In this document: positions 35,673-44,885 of the stretch, in pieces
Layout of the letters: every line of letters starts with the position of its first letter
Numbering within the stretch: position 1 is the stretch's first letter
The notes under the pieces: model-generated
The model's input: only the letters and a program-made list of their open reading frames with translations
Told to the model about the DNA's origin: nothing
Databases searched by the model: none
DNA from: Cyclobacteriaceae bacterium
GTDB taxonomy: Bacteria; Bacteroidota; Bacteroidia; Cytophagales; Cyclobacteriaceae
Assembly (NCBI GenBank): GCA_028284125.1
Contig: JANQSI010000018.1
Coordinates: 1 to 64,000 of the forward strand
Reading direction: 5' to 3'
Length of the DNA stretch: 64,000 nt
Translations under genes and position numbers: made by a program

Positions 35673-37148
35673 TCAATGACCCATGAAAAAGATCACCCAA
35701 ATGATAAAGAGAAGTGGCAATAGGATTGGTAAAGAATATCTGAAAATGTAACCAAAGAACGAAGGCATTTTAATTCCCACTTGTTCAGCGATAGACTTGA
35801 CCATGAAGTTAGGCCCGTTTCCAATGTAGGTAAAAGCTCCAAAAAATACGGCTCCAACTGAAATAGCCATCAAATCAAGCATTGAATCTTTGTAGTGGTT
35901 GTTAGCAAACGAAACAACTTCTTTCATGTGATTCACATCTGCTCCAACACTAGCCATTGAGGCTGTAAGAAAGTTGACATAGGTAGGAGCATTATCTAAA
36001 AATCCTGACAAAAGACCAGTTCCCCAGTAAAGATTGCTTGGAGAAATTAATTGAGATCCTTCAGGAGATTGTGCATACAGACTTACTAATTCCAATGCCG
36101 GCATCATGGTAAAGAAAATCCCGATGAACAGATAAGCCACCTCCCTAATGGGTTCGATGTTAAACTCATTTCCTTGAATCGCCTGAAGATCAGAAAACTT
36201 ATAAGAGCAGAGAGCAGCAGTCAACATAATAATCTCTCTTAAGTAAGAGAATTTCTGCTCCATAAAGATAATTCCTGGTACCCACTCAAAAACGTTAGGA
36301 TCTAGGAAAACAGCTGCAACCACAATCGCAAGCCAGAAAAAATTCCGCTTTCCACGAATGGAAACTTTGCCACTGGTTGGCTCTATCTCTTCTCCAATAT
36401 TGGCCGCATAATTTGATTTATTTCGAATATCGATGAGATAGAAAAACACTAACAAGAAGATCACCGCAATAACCCATGGGATTAAGTTGTGTTCCAAGGT
36501 CCACATGAAAGGGATTCCTTTTAGAAATCCAAGAAATAATGGAGGATCACCAATAGGAGTAAGACAACCTCCAACATTACTCACGATGAAGATGAAGAAG
36601 ACGATGTGATATGGTTTAATTCTGTTTTTATTCAACCGGATGAATGGACGTATCAATAGCATTGATGCTCCAGTAGTACCAATAATATTGGCCATCACAG
36701 CACCAATGGCTAACAGAACCACATTGGTAACAGAAGAAGCATCTTTATCTACAATTATTAAAATACCACCAGACGCTACATACAATCCGGTTAGTAAAGC
36801 AATGAACTGGATATACTCTGCTCCGGAATGCACAGGCCCATGTTCATTGTGTAATCCAAATATGTAATAACCAATAACAAGAAGGCCCAAGCAAACAGAA
36901 ATAACCGGATAACTTTTATGCCAGAAATGTGGATAAAACAATGGCCCGGTTGCTATCATTACTAATAACAACACAAAGGGGATCACACTCCAGTTTGCAG
37001 GCTCTACATGAGAAGTAATCGTGTGATCATCAGAATCAATATGATGGACTTGATCATCCTGGGTTTGCTCGTGTGGGTCCTGTTCACCAGCATAAGTCGT
37101 GAGTGAAATCACGACGAGTAGAAAGGCGATTAGGGTCTTTACATACAT
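35673..37148 (-). CDS. NhaD-type sodium/proton antiporter
   Basis: The likely start is MYVKTLIAFLLVVISLTTYAG at 37148 (491 residues), a signal-like first helix; in-frame ATGs at 37187 and 37205 would add 13 or 19 polar residues. A His/Asp-rich loop (QDDQVHHIDSDDHTI) follows, then about 12 membrane helices. Family motifs are NIIGTTGASMLLIRP, SNVGGCLTPIGDPPLFLGF, FLDNAPTYVNFLTA and FTYIGNGPNFMVKSIAE, the paired signatures of the ArsB/NhaD ion transporter superfamily. It probably exports Na+ in exchange for H+, consistent with a marine host. It lies 4 bp (from the longest start) downstream of the dehydrogenase gene on the same strand. Confidence 0.88.
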   Translation of the reverse strand: MYVKTLIAFLLVVISLTTYAGEQDPHEQTQDDQVHHIDSDDHTITSHVEPANWSVIPFVLLLVMIATGPLFYPHFWHKSYPVISVCLGLLVIGYYIFGLHNEHGPVHSGAEYIQFIALLTGLYVASGGILIIVDKDASSVTNVVLLAIGAVMANIIGTTGASMLLIRPFIRLNKNRIKPYHIVFFIFIVSNVGGCLTPIGDPPLFLGFLKGIPFMWTLEHNLIPWVIAVIFLLVFFYLIDIRNKSNYAANIGEEIEPTSGKVSIRGKRNFFWLAIVVAAVFLDPNVFEWVPGIIFMEQKFSYLREIIMLTAALCSYKFSDLQAIQGNEFNIEPIREVAYLFIGIFFTMMPALELVSLYAQSPEGSQLISPSNLYWGTGLLSGFLDNAPTYVNFLTASMASVGADVNHMKEVVSFANNHYKDSMLDLMAISVGAVFFGAFTYIGNGPNFMVKSIAEQVGIKMPSFFGYIFRYSLPILLPLLFIIWVIFFMGH

Positions 37149-37209
37149 ACCAGGTGCGAAGGATACTCTAAGTTGGTTATTCACCATCTCAAAACCAAAT
37201 CTCAATATA

Positions 37210-38442
37210 TCAAATCAATTCTTTTAATGAAATGCCAAAGGCCGTTTCTGCAATTTTTGTTCTTGCATCACTTGCAGAATGCACCTTTTTCAATGCATTT
37301 TCGATGGTACCAGATATGTCAGAAAAAATGTCAACATCTGTGAGTTTTTCATCATTTTTCGGATCCATCAAAAAGGCAAAGGTTCTGGCCATCCCACAAT
37401 TCGCAATAAAATCAGGCAACAACGAGACTTGGTTATCAACGTACTCAGCTATTGGACCATAAAAAATTTCCGGATCGCTGAATGGAACATTCGCTCCACA
37501 TGATATACACTCCAATCCATTTTCAATCATCCGTTCACTTTGCTCCCTCGAAACTAACCTTGAAGCAGCAGCCGGAATGAAAATCTCCGCTCCCATTGAC
37601 CAAATTTTCTCATTGCACTCTTCAAATGACAGCATATCCTCAGCAACCAATTTGTTTCCCTCTTTATCATAAAAGAGTTTCTTCGTTTGATCCAAATCAA
37701 ACCCGTCCGGATTGATCAATCCTCCAATTTTGTCAACGATACCGACAATCTTCACACCATATTTTGATAGATACAAAGCTGCCGTTGATCCAACATTACC
37801 CCAGCCTTGAATGATCGCTCGCTTTTCCTTGATATCGCCACCCCAAATTTCGTAGTAGTGTCTGGCAGCTTCAGCAACACCATAACCGGTGATCATATCA
37901 GAAACGGTATACTTCTTGGGAGAATCCGGGATATACTCACTGTCTTCCAAAACCTTGGAGACCCCTTGTCTCAACCTTCCCAACATGTGAATTTTTGTTG
38001 GCTTCCTTGGATTGAAGTGACCGTTCACAATCCCTTCTTGTGGGTGCCAAAGTCCCAAATCCTCTGTGATTGGAATTACTTCATGAATTTCATCCACATT
38101 AAGGTCCCCCCCTGTTCCGTAGTAGTTTTTCAGCAGTGGAAAAACTGCATGATACCATCGCTTAAGAACGCCTTCCTTTCTTGGATCTGTCGGATCGAAA
38201 TTGATTCCGGATTTAGCTCCACCAATTTGCGGTCCTGAAACTGTGAATTTGATTTCCATTGTTTTGGCCAGAGATTCAACCTCTCTTTTATCCAGTCCAA
38301 CTCGCATCCGTGTGCCTCCGCCAGCAGCTCCTCCCCTCAACGAGTTTATCACCACCCAACCCTCCGCTTCAGTCTCAGGATCAGACCACTCAAAAACAAT
38401 TTCAGGAGTTTTTTCTTCAAATTTCTTCAGCAGATCTTTCAT
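37210..38442 (-). CDS. Glu/Leu/Phe/Val dehydrogenase family enzyme
   Basis: This 410-residue NAD(P)-dependent oxidative deaminase has the substrate domain up to about residue 190 and a Rossmann domain after it. Landmarks are GGAAGGGTRMR, QIGGAKSGINFDP (catalytic Lys in GGAKSG), YGTGGDLNVDE (catalytic Asp), SDMITGYGVAEAARHYY, IIQGWGNVGSTAALYLSKYG and FIPAAASRLV. The GGAKSG form and Gly-rich loop leave the amino-acid preference open, so Glu or Leu are both possible. The enzyme is cytosolic and links amino-acid nitrogen to central metabolism. A TAAATTTG box and a 14-bp palindrome lie just upstream. Confidence 0.9.
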   Translation of the reverse strand: MKDLLKKFEEKTPEIVFEWSDPETEAEGWVVINSLRGGAAGGGTRMRVGLDKREVESLAKTMEIKFTVSGPQIGGAKSGINFDPTDPRKEGVLKRWYHAVFPLLKNYYGTGGDLNVDEIHEVIPITEDLGLWHPQEGIVNGHFNPRKPTKIHMLGRLRQGVSKVLEDSEYIPDSPKKYTVSDMITGYGVAEAARHYYEIWGGDIKEKRAIIQGWGNVGSTAALYLSKYGVKIVGIVDKIGGLINPDGFDLDQTKKLFYDKEGNKLVAEDMLSFEECNEKIWSMGAEIFIPAAASRLVSREQSERMIENGLECISCGANVPFSDPEIFYGPIAEYVDNQVSLLPDFIANCGMARTFAFLMDPKNDEKLTDVDIFSDISGTIENALKKVHSASDARTKIAETAFGISLKELI

Positions 38443-38456
38443 TCATTAACGATTAT

Positions 38457-38474
38457 TTTGCGGCCGCAAATTTA
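38457..38474 (-). promoter_or_regulatory. Promoter and perfect 14-bp palindrome before the dehydrogenase gene
   Basis: On the minus strand, TAAATTTG (38474-38467) matches the -7 consensus exactly. It overlaps a perfect palindrome TTTGCGGCCGCAAA (38457-38470), which would cover the transcription start 15 bp before the ATG. The GC-rich core contrasts with AT-rich surroundings. An operator for an unknown dimeric regulator is inferred. Confidence 0.45.
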
Positions 38475-38475
38475 A

Positions 38476-39528
38476 TCATTTAGGATAATGAATGATACCT
38501 GATGAGGTATCCTTGATAGCGCCCGTAACAGAAGCAAGTACATTTGGTTCATTTCTGGTCTTTAGGATGCCCAAAAATCCAAATACAACTGCCTCTTTGA
38601 ACGCTACTAACTCAGATTTTGGAACATGAAATTCTAAGCCGTATTCATTGGCATTTAACAGCTCAATCAAAAAAGAATTAAAAGCTCCCCCTCCACTGGT
38701 GAAAATCTTAGCACCAGAGTTAAGATGAGTATTAATATCATGAATGACTCGCTCAGAAATAAATTCAGAGTAGGTTCTAAGTCCAGCTGAAGGATTCACT
38801 TCGTCGAGAATTTGAGATTCAATAAATTGATTGGGCAGTGACTTTGGAGGAAGTTGGTCGTAAAACGGATTTTCAGAAATTCTAGCCTTCCAATTTTGGT
38901 CATTATTTCCTTCTCTAGCTAAATCTCCATTTTTATCAAATTCCTTTCCCAGCTTCTTCGCAAAGAAGTTCAACACTTGATTGCACGGACATACATCCCA
39001 GGCTATTCTTTTGTCTCTGATTGAAACATTAGCTATGCCACCAAGATTGAGACAAGCATCGAAGGTTGAAAGCAATTGGAAATCACCAACCGGAACTAGT
39101 GGAGCGCCTTGACCTCCAAGCGTAACATCCAATGATCGAAAATCAGTGACTGCAGGGACCTTTGTTTCATTAGCAATCACACTACCATCTCCAAGTTGCC
39201 AACTAATTCCTTCGTCAGGTTTGTGAGTAATCGTATGCCCATGAACAGCTACGAGATCATTTCCTTCGACTCCAAAATCCAACAACTTATCTGAAATCCA
39301 TTCGCCGAATAATTGGTTAACTCTTTTTTGTTCATCTAAACTTTGAGAGACAGCTTTTATTAAATCATTGCTGATCTTTTTGTCATACGCATAAGACCTG
39401 CTTCGTATTAATTCAAATGTCCACGACCCATTTTTGTTAAATTCCACTTCCGCGACATCCAATCCATCCATCGACGATCCGGCCATGACTCCAATGACTT
39501 TATAATGCGATTTCATTTCCTTTGCCAT
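38476..39528 (-). CDS. anmK: Anhydro-N-acetylmuramic acid kinase
   Basis: From the start MAKEMKSHYKVIGVMAGSSM at 39528 this is 350 residues; an in-frame ATG at 39579 would overlap the divergent coaX by 50 bp and add 17 unrelated residues. AnmK cleaves and phosphorylates anhydroMurNAc during recycling of peptidoglycan turnover products. Motifs are GVMAGSSMDGLDVAEVEF (ATP phosphate loop), VAVHGHTITHKP, VTDFRSLDVTLGGQGAPLVP, NLGGIANVS and IFTSGGGAFNSFL. It shares a one-base gap with coaX, so its promoter lies inside coaX coding sequence or it relies on a leaderless start. Confidence 0.94.
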   Translation of the reverse strand: MAKEMKSHYKVIGVMAGSSMDGLDVAEVEFNKNGSWTFELIRSRSYAYDKKISNDLIKAVSQSLDEQKRVNQLFGEWISDKLLDFGVEGNDLVAVHGHTITHKPDEGISWQLGDGSVIANETKVPAVTDFRSLDVTLGGQGAPLVPVGDFQLLSTFDACLNLGGIANVSIRDKRIAWDVCPCNQVLNFFAKKLGKEFDKNGDLAREGNNDQNWKARISENPFYDQLPPKSLPNQFIESQILDEVNPSAGLRTYSEFISERVIHDINTHLNSGAKIFTSGGGAFNSFLIELLNANEYGLEFHVPKSELVAFKEAVVFGFLGILKTRNEPNVLASVTGAIKDTSSGIIHYPK

Positions 39529-39529
39529 T

Positions 39530-40252
39530 ATGTCTGAAAAGATAGAAGTTATACTCGTGGATTTAGGCAGCACCCTCATAAAAAGTGCAGAAGTAATTGA
39601 TGGTGAAATTCAAAATCGCAAAACCTGGGATGATATTGGTCTTCTAAAAGGTCACTACTCCGAAACTCCAGTTATCATTTCTTCTGTAAGAAAAGATCTC
39701 GATCAGCTAAAAAACCTTTTTCCTGAAAAAGGAAGCATTATCCTGAATCATGAAACCACACTTCCAATCACATTGGACTATCGAACGCCTGAGACTCTTG
39801 GACCAGATCGGATTGCACTAGCCGTGGGAGCAAACGAACTCTTTCCTAATAAAAATAATCTTATTATAGACCTTGGCACATGTATGACAATTGATATCGT
39901 GGACAGTGAAGGAACCTTCCATGGTGGGATTATTTCTCCCGGATTGACCATGCGCATGAAATCCATGGCTCAATTCACGAAGAGTCTTCCAGATATTTCA
40001 AACGAATGGCAAGAAATCGACTCGAAGAATTATGGAAAAACTACTAAGGAAAGCCTGCTAAGCGGCTCATTCAATGCAATGATCCACGAAATAAATAGCA
40101 CCTTAGAGACTCTGAATAAAGATTTTGCATCAATTAACATTATTCTCACAGGCGGTGATGCCAAATTCTTTGAATCCCGCATAAAAGCTCACATCTTTGC
40201 TGGCTCAAAAATTGTGGAGATAGGATTATACCGAATTTGGAAGTATCAATGA
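39530..40252 (+). CDS. coaX: Type III pantothenate kinase
   Basis: This 240-residue ASKHA-fold kinase phosphorylates pantothenate, the first step of CoA synthesis. Motifs are ILVDLGSTLIKSAEV (phosphate loop), PETLGPDRIALAVGA (pantothenate site), LIIDLGTCMTIDIVDSEG with the catalytic Asp, and GGIISPGLTMRMKSM, ending in IILTGGDAKFF. CoaX replaces CoaA in many Bacteroidota. It begins one base from the divergent anmK and heads a cluster of same-strand genes. Its stop overlaps the next start (ATGA at 40249), so it is coupled to an outer-membrane protein gene. Confidence 0.95.
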   Translation: MSEKIEVILVDLGSTLIKSAEVIDGEIQNRKTWDDIGLLKGHYSETPVIISSVRKDLDQLKNLFPEKGSIILNHETTLPITLDYRTPETLGPDRIALAVGANELFPNKNNLIIDLGTCMTIDIVDSEGTFHGGIISPGLTMRMKSMAQFTKSLPDISNEWQEIDSKNYGKTTKESLLSGSFNAMIHEINSTLETLNKDFASINIILTGGDAKFFESRIKAHIFAGSKIVEIGLYRIWKYQ

Positions 40253-41496
40253 AGGGACTTATAAAAGCAGGTTTTGCCTGTTTTGTTTTTTTAGGACATT
40301 TAGTAGTCCATAGCCAATCCATTTACTCTTTTCAGGGTCTTGGCAGTCTTGAGCATCAAGGAATGCCTAACAATGTTGGGATGGGTGATCTTGGGATTGC
40401 GGCTGGTACTGCATGGCATGTAAACACGCAAAATCCAGCAAATCTGGTTTTTAATACTTTCAGTACTTTCCAGGTAGGACTCCTAGGCGATAACAGAACC
40501 TTTACTGGTGATAACATTTCTGGAGAAGATTTTGACGGAGGACTTAGGTTCATGGCATATGCCTTTCCAATCAAGCCTGGCAAATGGTCGTCTTCTTTTG
40601 GGATCCTACCTTTCTCTAGTGTCAGCTACAATACATTTACGGAAAGTACTGTTGAGGGAACTACTGACGTCACTCAATTTATAAATGACAAAGGAACCGG
40701 CGGATTAACTAATCTCTTTTGGGCACATGGAGTTGGCATTACAGATAAACTGAAAATTGGGGTTCGTTTCAATTTTACGTTTGGTTCTATAGACAAAGAA
40801 TCACAGATTATTATTGGTGGAAGTGATGTTGCCGGTAACACAATTTCCTTTTTAGATCAGACCTCCTATTCGGATATCAACTTCTCACTTGGAGCAGCTT
40901 ACAGACATGATTTAAGCGAGACAAGCCGTTTGAATTTTGGTCTTACATACTCCAGTAGCAATGATTTGAATGGGAACCAAGTACAAGAGCTACAGAGGCT
41001 TTCAGGTACAGGAAGACCTATTGAAACACGAGAAGTAAGTAATTCTTCTGTTGCGTTTGAATTGCCAAGGACCTTAGGCTTTGGTATCTCTTATCAAAAA
41101 ATAAATAAGTATCTAATTGGACTTGATATCGAATCACAAGCTTGGAGTAACTCTTCAACTGGTGAATTTGATTTCAATAATCAAACGAAATTCGTACTAG
41201 GAGGTGAGTGGACGCCCGATCATGATAATGTGAATTCTTATCTAAAGCGCGCCACCTATAGACTTGGATTCAACTACACAGAGATACCGTACGTCGTAAA
41301 TAATCAGACCATTAACGATTTTGGTATTAATTTTGGTGCCTCTTTGCCAGTTACGGGCTTGTCGAGCTTTGATTTAGGCGCAAGATTTGGCCAGCTTGGA
41401 ACTACTGATAATGGATTGATTAAGGAATCTTATTATCAGATTGTTATAGGAGCAACTGTGAATGACAGATGGTTTATAAAACGAAAGTATGACTAA
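40249..41496 (+). CDS. Outer-membrane beta-barrel protein (FadL/PorV-like)
   Basis: From MKGLIKAGFACFVFLGHLVV at 40249 this is 415 residues; the ATG overlaps the coaX stop, which decides the start over one four codons upstream. A signal peptide is followed by a barrel with alternating aromatic strands and a family opening YSFQGLGSLEHQGMPNNVGM and AWHVNTQNPANLVF that resembles Bacteroidota OmpP1/FadL or PorV-type proteins. The last strand ends ATVNDRWFIKRKYD. It is next to a TPR protein and lptC, as in other Bacteroidota where this barrel accompanies envelope-assembly genes. A specific transport role is not shown. Confidence 0.78.
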   Translation: MKGLIKAGFACFVFLGHLVVHSQSIYSFQGLGSLEHQGMPNNVGMGDLGIAAGTAWHVNTQNPANLVFNTFSTFQVGLLGDNRTFTGDNISGEDFDGGLRFMAYAFPIKPGKWSSSFGILPFSSVSYNTFTESTVEGTTDVTQFINDKGTGGLTNLFWAHGVGITDKLKIGVRFNFTFGSIDKESQIIIGGSDVAGNTISFLDQTSYSDINFSLGAAYRHDLSETSRLNFGLTYSSSNDLNGNQVQELQRLSGTGRPIETREVSNSSVAFELPRTLGFGISYQKINKYLIGLDIESQAWSNSSTGEFDFNNQTKFVLGGEWTPDHDNVNSYLKRATYRLGFNYTEIPYVVNNQTINDFGINFGASLPVTGLSSFDLGARFGQLGTTDNGLIKESYYQIVIGATVNDRWFIKRKYD

Positions 41497-41509
41497 TAAT
41501 ATTTAAGAC

Positions 41510-42829
41510 ATGTTGAATGCCAAAAAAACATTAGTAAACTCGATTCTTATCCTTGCTGTAGCATTTACTGCCAGCGCGCAAAACGGCTGGAATTGGGGGG
41601 ATCAGGTAGACGTTGCTAAAGAGAAGAATGTAGTTTACACGGATGCCTTAAAAGCGAAAAATTATGCTGCGACCTTAGATCCTTTGAATTGGTTGATGAC
41701 CAATACTCCGGATCTTCATGTATCCATTTATCAAAATGGTGTTAAAATCTATAGAGAGTTAGCGAATCAAGAAGCTGACCCAGCAAAGAAGGATGAGTAC
41801 ATACAAAAGGGACTTGAACTTCACGATACCAGAATTAAGTATTTTGGGAAAGAAGCTAATGTGACAGACAGAAAAGCTAGTTACGCCTACAGGTTTTACA
41901 ATAAGGATAAGACCAAATACGAATTCCTCTACAATCTCTTCAACAAAAGCTTCGAGTTGAATGGAAGCAAGATGATTGCCGGAAATTTGGTGGCATACAT
42001 GAACATGATCTATAAGTATAGATTTGTTGGTGGTGCTGTTTCAGATGAAGAAGTGATGGATAAATATTCTTCTATCTCAGGCGCGCTTGAAGAGCATAAG
42101 GCAAAGGCTCCGGATGATAGAAAAAAGCGAATCGATGGAATGATCGGTAACGTGGACAAACTACTGACTGCCACCAAAGTAGAAATCAGCTGTGAGTTCG
42201 TTGAAACGAAGCTTGGACCGAAGTTGGAAGAAACAGGCGAGCTTAATATGGCTAAGAAGATTTTCCAATTGATGCTTACCGGAAAATGTACAGATAGTCC
42301 TTTGGCATTGAAAGCAGCAGGCGTAATTCAGGAGAATGAACCAACGTTTACCATCGCTAAATTTCTAGCTCAGAAAAACATTCAAGATGGAAATACCGAA
42401 GTAGGCTTAAAATTCTATGAAGAGGCTGCCAGACTTACTGATGATAATCTTGAGAAAGCAGAAACATTTGTAAGCATTGCAAGAATTCAAGCGAAAGAAA
42501 AGCAAAAGTCTACTGCCAGAAATAGTGCTCGAAGAGCTCTTTCGTATGACCCAAGCTATTCTGATGCTTATAAGCTAATCGGCGATCTATATATGCAAAG
42601 TTTTGAAGATTGTTCAGGTAAAGAGAGTAAAGTGGACGATAGAGCTATTTTCATCGCGGCTTACGATCAGTATCGTAGAGCTGGAAATAGTGCAGGTATG
42701 GCAAACGCAAAAGCGCAGTTCCCATCAATTGAGGAGATCTTCAGTGAAGGGAAAGAAGAGGGACAGTCGATTACGATTGGTTGCTGGGTAAATACAACGG
42801 TGAAGCTTGAACGAAGGCCTGCCAACTAA
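41510..42829 (+). CDS. Exported TPR-repeat protein
   Basis: This 439-residue protein has a signal peptide (LVNSILILAVAFTASAQ) and then helical TPR-like repeats over most of its length. The clearest are near the C-terminus: EVGLKFYEEAARLTDDNLEK, TFVSIARIQAKEKQKSTARN and ALSYDPSYSDAYKLIGDLYM, read separately as consecutive units. Paired Cys in the middle (near residues 226 and 259) could be structural. It ends with GCWVNTTVKLERRPAN, a conserved-looking Cys-containing tail. TPR proteins act as scaffolds; the setting between an outer-membrane barrel and lptC suggests envelope assembly. The 3' end overlaps the lptC reading frame by 23 bp. Confidence 0.8.
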   Translation: MLNAKKTLVNSILILAVAFTASAQNGWNWGDQVDVAKEKNVVYTDALKAKNYAATLDPLNWLMTNTPDLHVSIYQNGVKIYRELANQEADPAKKDEYIQKGLELHDTRIKYFGKEANVTDRKASYAYRFYNKDKTKYEFLYNLFNKSFELNGSKMIAGNLVAYMNMIYKYRFVGGAVSDEEVMDKYSSISGALEEHKAKAPDDRKKRIDGMIGNVDKLLTATKVEISCEFVETKLGPKLEETGELNMAKKIFQLMLTGKCTDSPLALKAAGVIQENEPTFTIAKFLAQKNIQDGNTEVGLKFYEEAARLTDDNLEKAETFVSIARIQAKEKQKSTARNSARRALSYDPSYSDAYKLIGDLYMQSFEDCSGKESKVDDRAIFIAAYDQYRRAGNSAGMANAKAQFPSIEEIFSEGKEEGQSITIGCWVNTTVKLERRPAN

Positions 42830-43403
42830 TTTGAAATTTTCAAAAAATATTGATTCGGCCATAGGAAACATTTCCTTTGGCCGTTTTTTGTTTTTGATAG
42901 CTGCCTTTCACTTGATTGCATGCTCTGACAGGAAAGGGCTTGTAGATCAAAAACTTTATGAAGGGCCAACCTCAAGCCTTGATAGTGTCAAAACCTTGCT
43001 AAGTGACTCTGCCAATGTTGTGCTACGATTGACAGCTCCCAAGCAATTGAACTATGAGAACGGTGATCAGGAATGGCCTGAAGGGTTTTTACTCGAATCA
43101 AACACTGACGATGGGGAAGCTGAATCAAGCTTTGTTGCTAATTATGTTTTCTATGATAAAAATGAAGATTTATATCATGCTACCGGAAATGTGATTGTGA
43201 AGAATTATGAAAATGGTGATGAGCTAAATACAGAGGAACTATACTGGGACCCAGTTGATGAAGAGTTTTTCACCGAAAAGTTTGTCACCATAAAATCCGA
43301 AGGAGAAGTTCACACCGGGGAAGGGCTAAAAGCAACACAAGATTTTTCAGAATATACGATTCTAAACCCATCAGGTACCTTCACGGTTGAGGAATCCAAC
43401 TAG
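42807..43403 (+). CDS. lptC: LPS export periplasmic protein LptC
   Basis: This 198-residue protein has a hydrophobic segment FGRFLFLIAAFHLIAC ending in a lipobox-like Cys near residue 39, so it is either a lipoprotein or membrane-anchored. The body is the LptC beta-jellyroll pattern: EDLYHATGNVIVKNYENGDEL, TEELYWDPVDEEFFTEKFVTI and HTGEGLKATQDFSEYTILNP, each a typical repeating element of OstA/LptC-type folds. It would receive LPS from LptFGB and pass it to LptA. The start at 42807 overlaps the TPR gene by 23 bp; a later non-ATG start is possible. Symbol based on fold and context. Confidence 0.8.
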   Translation: MNEGLPTNLKFSKNIDSAIGNISFGRFLFLIAAFHLIACSDRKGLVDQKLYEGPTSSLDSVKTLLSDSANVVLRLTAPKQLNYENGDQEWPEGFLLESNTDDGEAESSFVANYVFYDKNEDLYHATGNVIVKNYENGDELNTEELYWDPVDEEFFTEKFVTIKSEGEVHTGEGLKATQDFSEYTILNPSGTFTVEESN

Positions 43404-43412
43404 CAATTGTCT

Positions 43413-43586
43413 ATGAAATTACTTGAGGTCATTCTAATTGTATCTGCCTTCACCTTACTTATTATCGGTATTCATCAAGCTCTGGTGATCGGCTTCATGG
43501 AGTCTTACTGGATTTTTATGTTTAGTCTACTCCTTTTATTTTTATATAGGTTCAGCAAGAACAAAAAGGGCAACAAGCCCAATTAG
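43413..43586 (+). CDS. Small membrane protein (57 residues) in the lptC cluster
   Basis: ATG at 43413 opens a 57-residue frame ending in TAG at 43586. It reads MKLLEVILIVSAFTLLIIG, then HQALVIGFMESYWIFMFSL, then a basic tail RFSKNKKGNKPN. Two transmembrane helices (about 5-22 and 29-47) with the positive tail predict both ends in the cytoplasm. It lies nine bases after lptC and 12 bases before the CNNM gene, so the cluster packing supports a real gene. No family is recognised. Confidence 0.7.
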   Translation: MKLLEVILIVSAFTLLIIGIHQALVIGFMESYWIFMFSLLLLFLYRFSKNKKGNKPN

Positions 43587-43598
43587 CGCTCAAAAAGA

Positions 43599-44882
43599 AT
43601 GGATGACCCGTCCCCCTATTTAATTATTTTATTGTGTCTTTTACTGTCAGCTTTTTTTTCAGGAATGGAGATTGCCTTTGTTTCCGCGGATAAACTGCAC
43701 ATAGAAGTCTCCAGAAAAAAAGGTTCGTTCATCGGTCGTGTCCTAGCCATTTTTTCCAGTAATCAATCTCAGTTTTTGGCTACCATGTTGGTAGGAAACA
43801 ACATCGCACTTGTATTATATGGAATCATCATGGCTGGAATATTGGAGCCTATGATTATAATGGTTCTGCCAGAGGTAATAACTACTGATGTCACTGTCTT
43901 GATCATCCAATCTTTTCTCTCTACTTCATTAGTATTATTAACGGCAGAATTTTTACCTAAAAGTATTTTCATCATTAACCCAGATCTTTTACTTCGATTC
44001 TTTGCCATTCCTATGGCGCTCATCTATGTACTCATGTATCCAGTGGTTTTTCTGGTGGTAAAGCTTTCCGCACTTTTCATTCTGATGTTTGGATATAAAG
44101 TCTCAGATGAAAAACCAGTTTTCGGACTTACTGATCTAAACAACTATATAAAAAATAACATCCTCAATATCCAGGATGAGGAAGAAGCAGAAATCGATGC
44201 GAAGATTTTTCACAACGCCATCGAGTTCAAGAAAGTTAGGGTTCGTGAGTGCATGCTCCCAAGAACAGAAATCGTCGCGGTTGACGTAACAGATCCAATT
44301 GAAGAATTGAAGGATGCTTTCATAAAAAGTGGGCATTCAAAAATCATTGTCTATAAAGAATCCATTGATGATGTGATTGGGTATTGTCACTCACTCGAGC
44401 TATTTAAAAAACCGGAGGACATCAAGTCAATATTGACACCTATTCTCATCGTGCCTGAAACTGTGCTGGCAAATGAACTCCTTATTCAGTTCATCACCGA
44501 AAGAAAAAGTATCGCGTTGGTGGTGGACGAATACGGCGGTACGTCAGGCATTGTCAGTATAGAAGATGTCATTGAGGAGATCTTTGGTGAGATTAGAGAT
44601 GAGCATGACGATGAGTATCTGACTGAGCAAAAAATTGACGATGACAATTATATTTTTAGTGCTCGACACGAAATTGACTACCTAAATGATAAATACGAGC
44701 TGAATATCCCAGAGGCGGAGTACGATACATTGGGTGGTTTCATATTTGAGTATCATGAAGATATTCCGGAAGTCAATGAGGTAATTGAACTTCCAGGATT
44801 TGTAATTACAATTATCACGATGGAGGAAAATAGAATTGATAATGTAAAACTCACACGCGTCCACACGGAAGAGCCTGTATAG
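43599..44882 (+). CDS. CNNM/CorC-type membrane protein (hemolysin family, GldE-like)
   Basis: This 427-residue protein has a CNNM (DUF21) membrane domain with four helices (about 1-165), with signatures SAFFSGMEIAFVSADKL and LVGNNIALVLYG. Two CBS domains follow (about 205-330) with REMLPRTEIVAVD-like sequence written here as VRECMLPRTEIVAVD and LVVDEYGGTSGIVSIED. The C-terminal CorC_HlyC domain contains EYDTLGGFIFEYHEDIPEV. Such proteins are linked to Mg/Co homeostasis, and a Bacteroidota branch, GldE, supports gliding motility. Without gldD or other gld genes in view, the GldE role is not assigned. The next gene starts three bases on. Confidence 0.9.
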   Translation: MDDPSPYLIILLCLLLSAFFSGMEIAFVSADKLHIEVSRKKGSFIGRVLAIFSSNQSQFLATMLVGNNIALVLYGIIMAGILEPMIIMVLPEVITTDVTVLIIQSFLSTSLVLLTAEFLPKSIFIINPDLLLRFFAIPMALIYVLMYPVVFLVVKLSALFILMFGYKVSDEKPVFGLTDLNNYIKNNILNIQDEEEAEIDAKIFHNAIEFKKVRVRECMLPRTEIVAVDVTDPIEELKDAFIKSGHSKIIVYKESIDDVIGYCHSLELFKKPEDIKSILTPILIVPETVLANELLIQFITERKSIALVVDEYGGTSGIVSIEDVIEEIFGEIRDEHDDEYLTEQKIDDDNYIFSARHEIDYLNDKYELNIPEAEYDTLGGFIFEYHEDIPEVNEVIELPGFVITIITMEENRIDNVKLTRVHTEEPV

Positions 44883-44885
44883 TTT

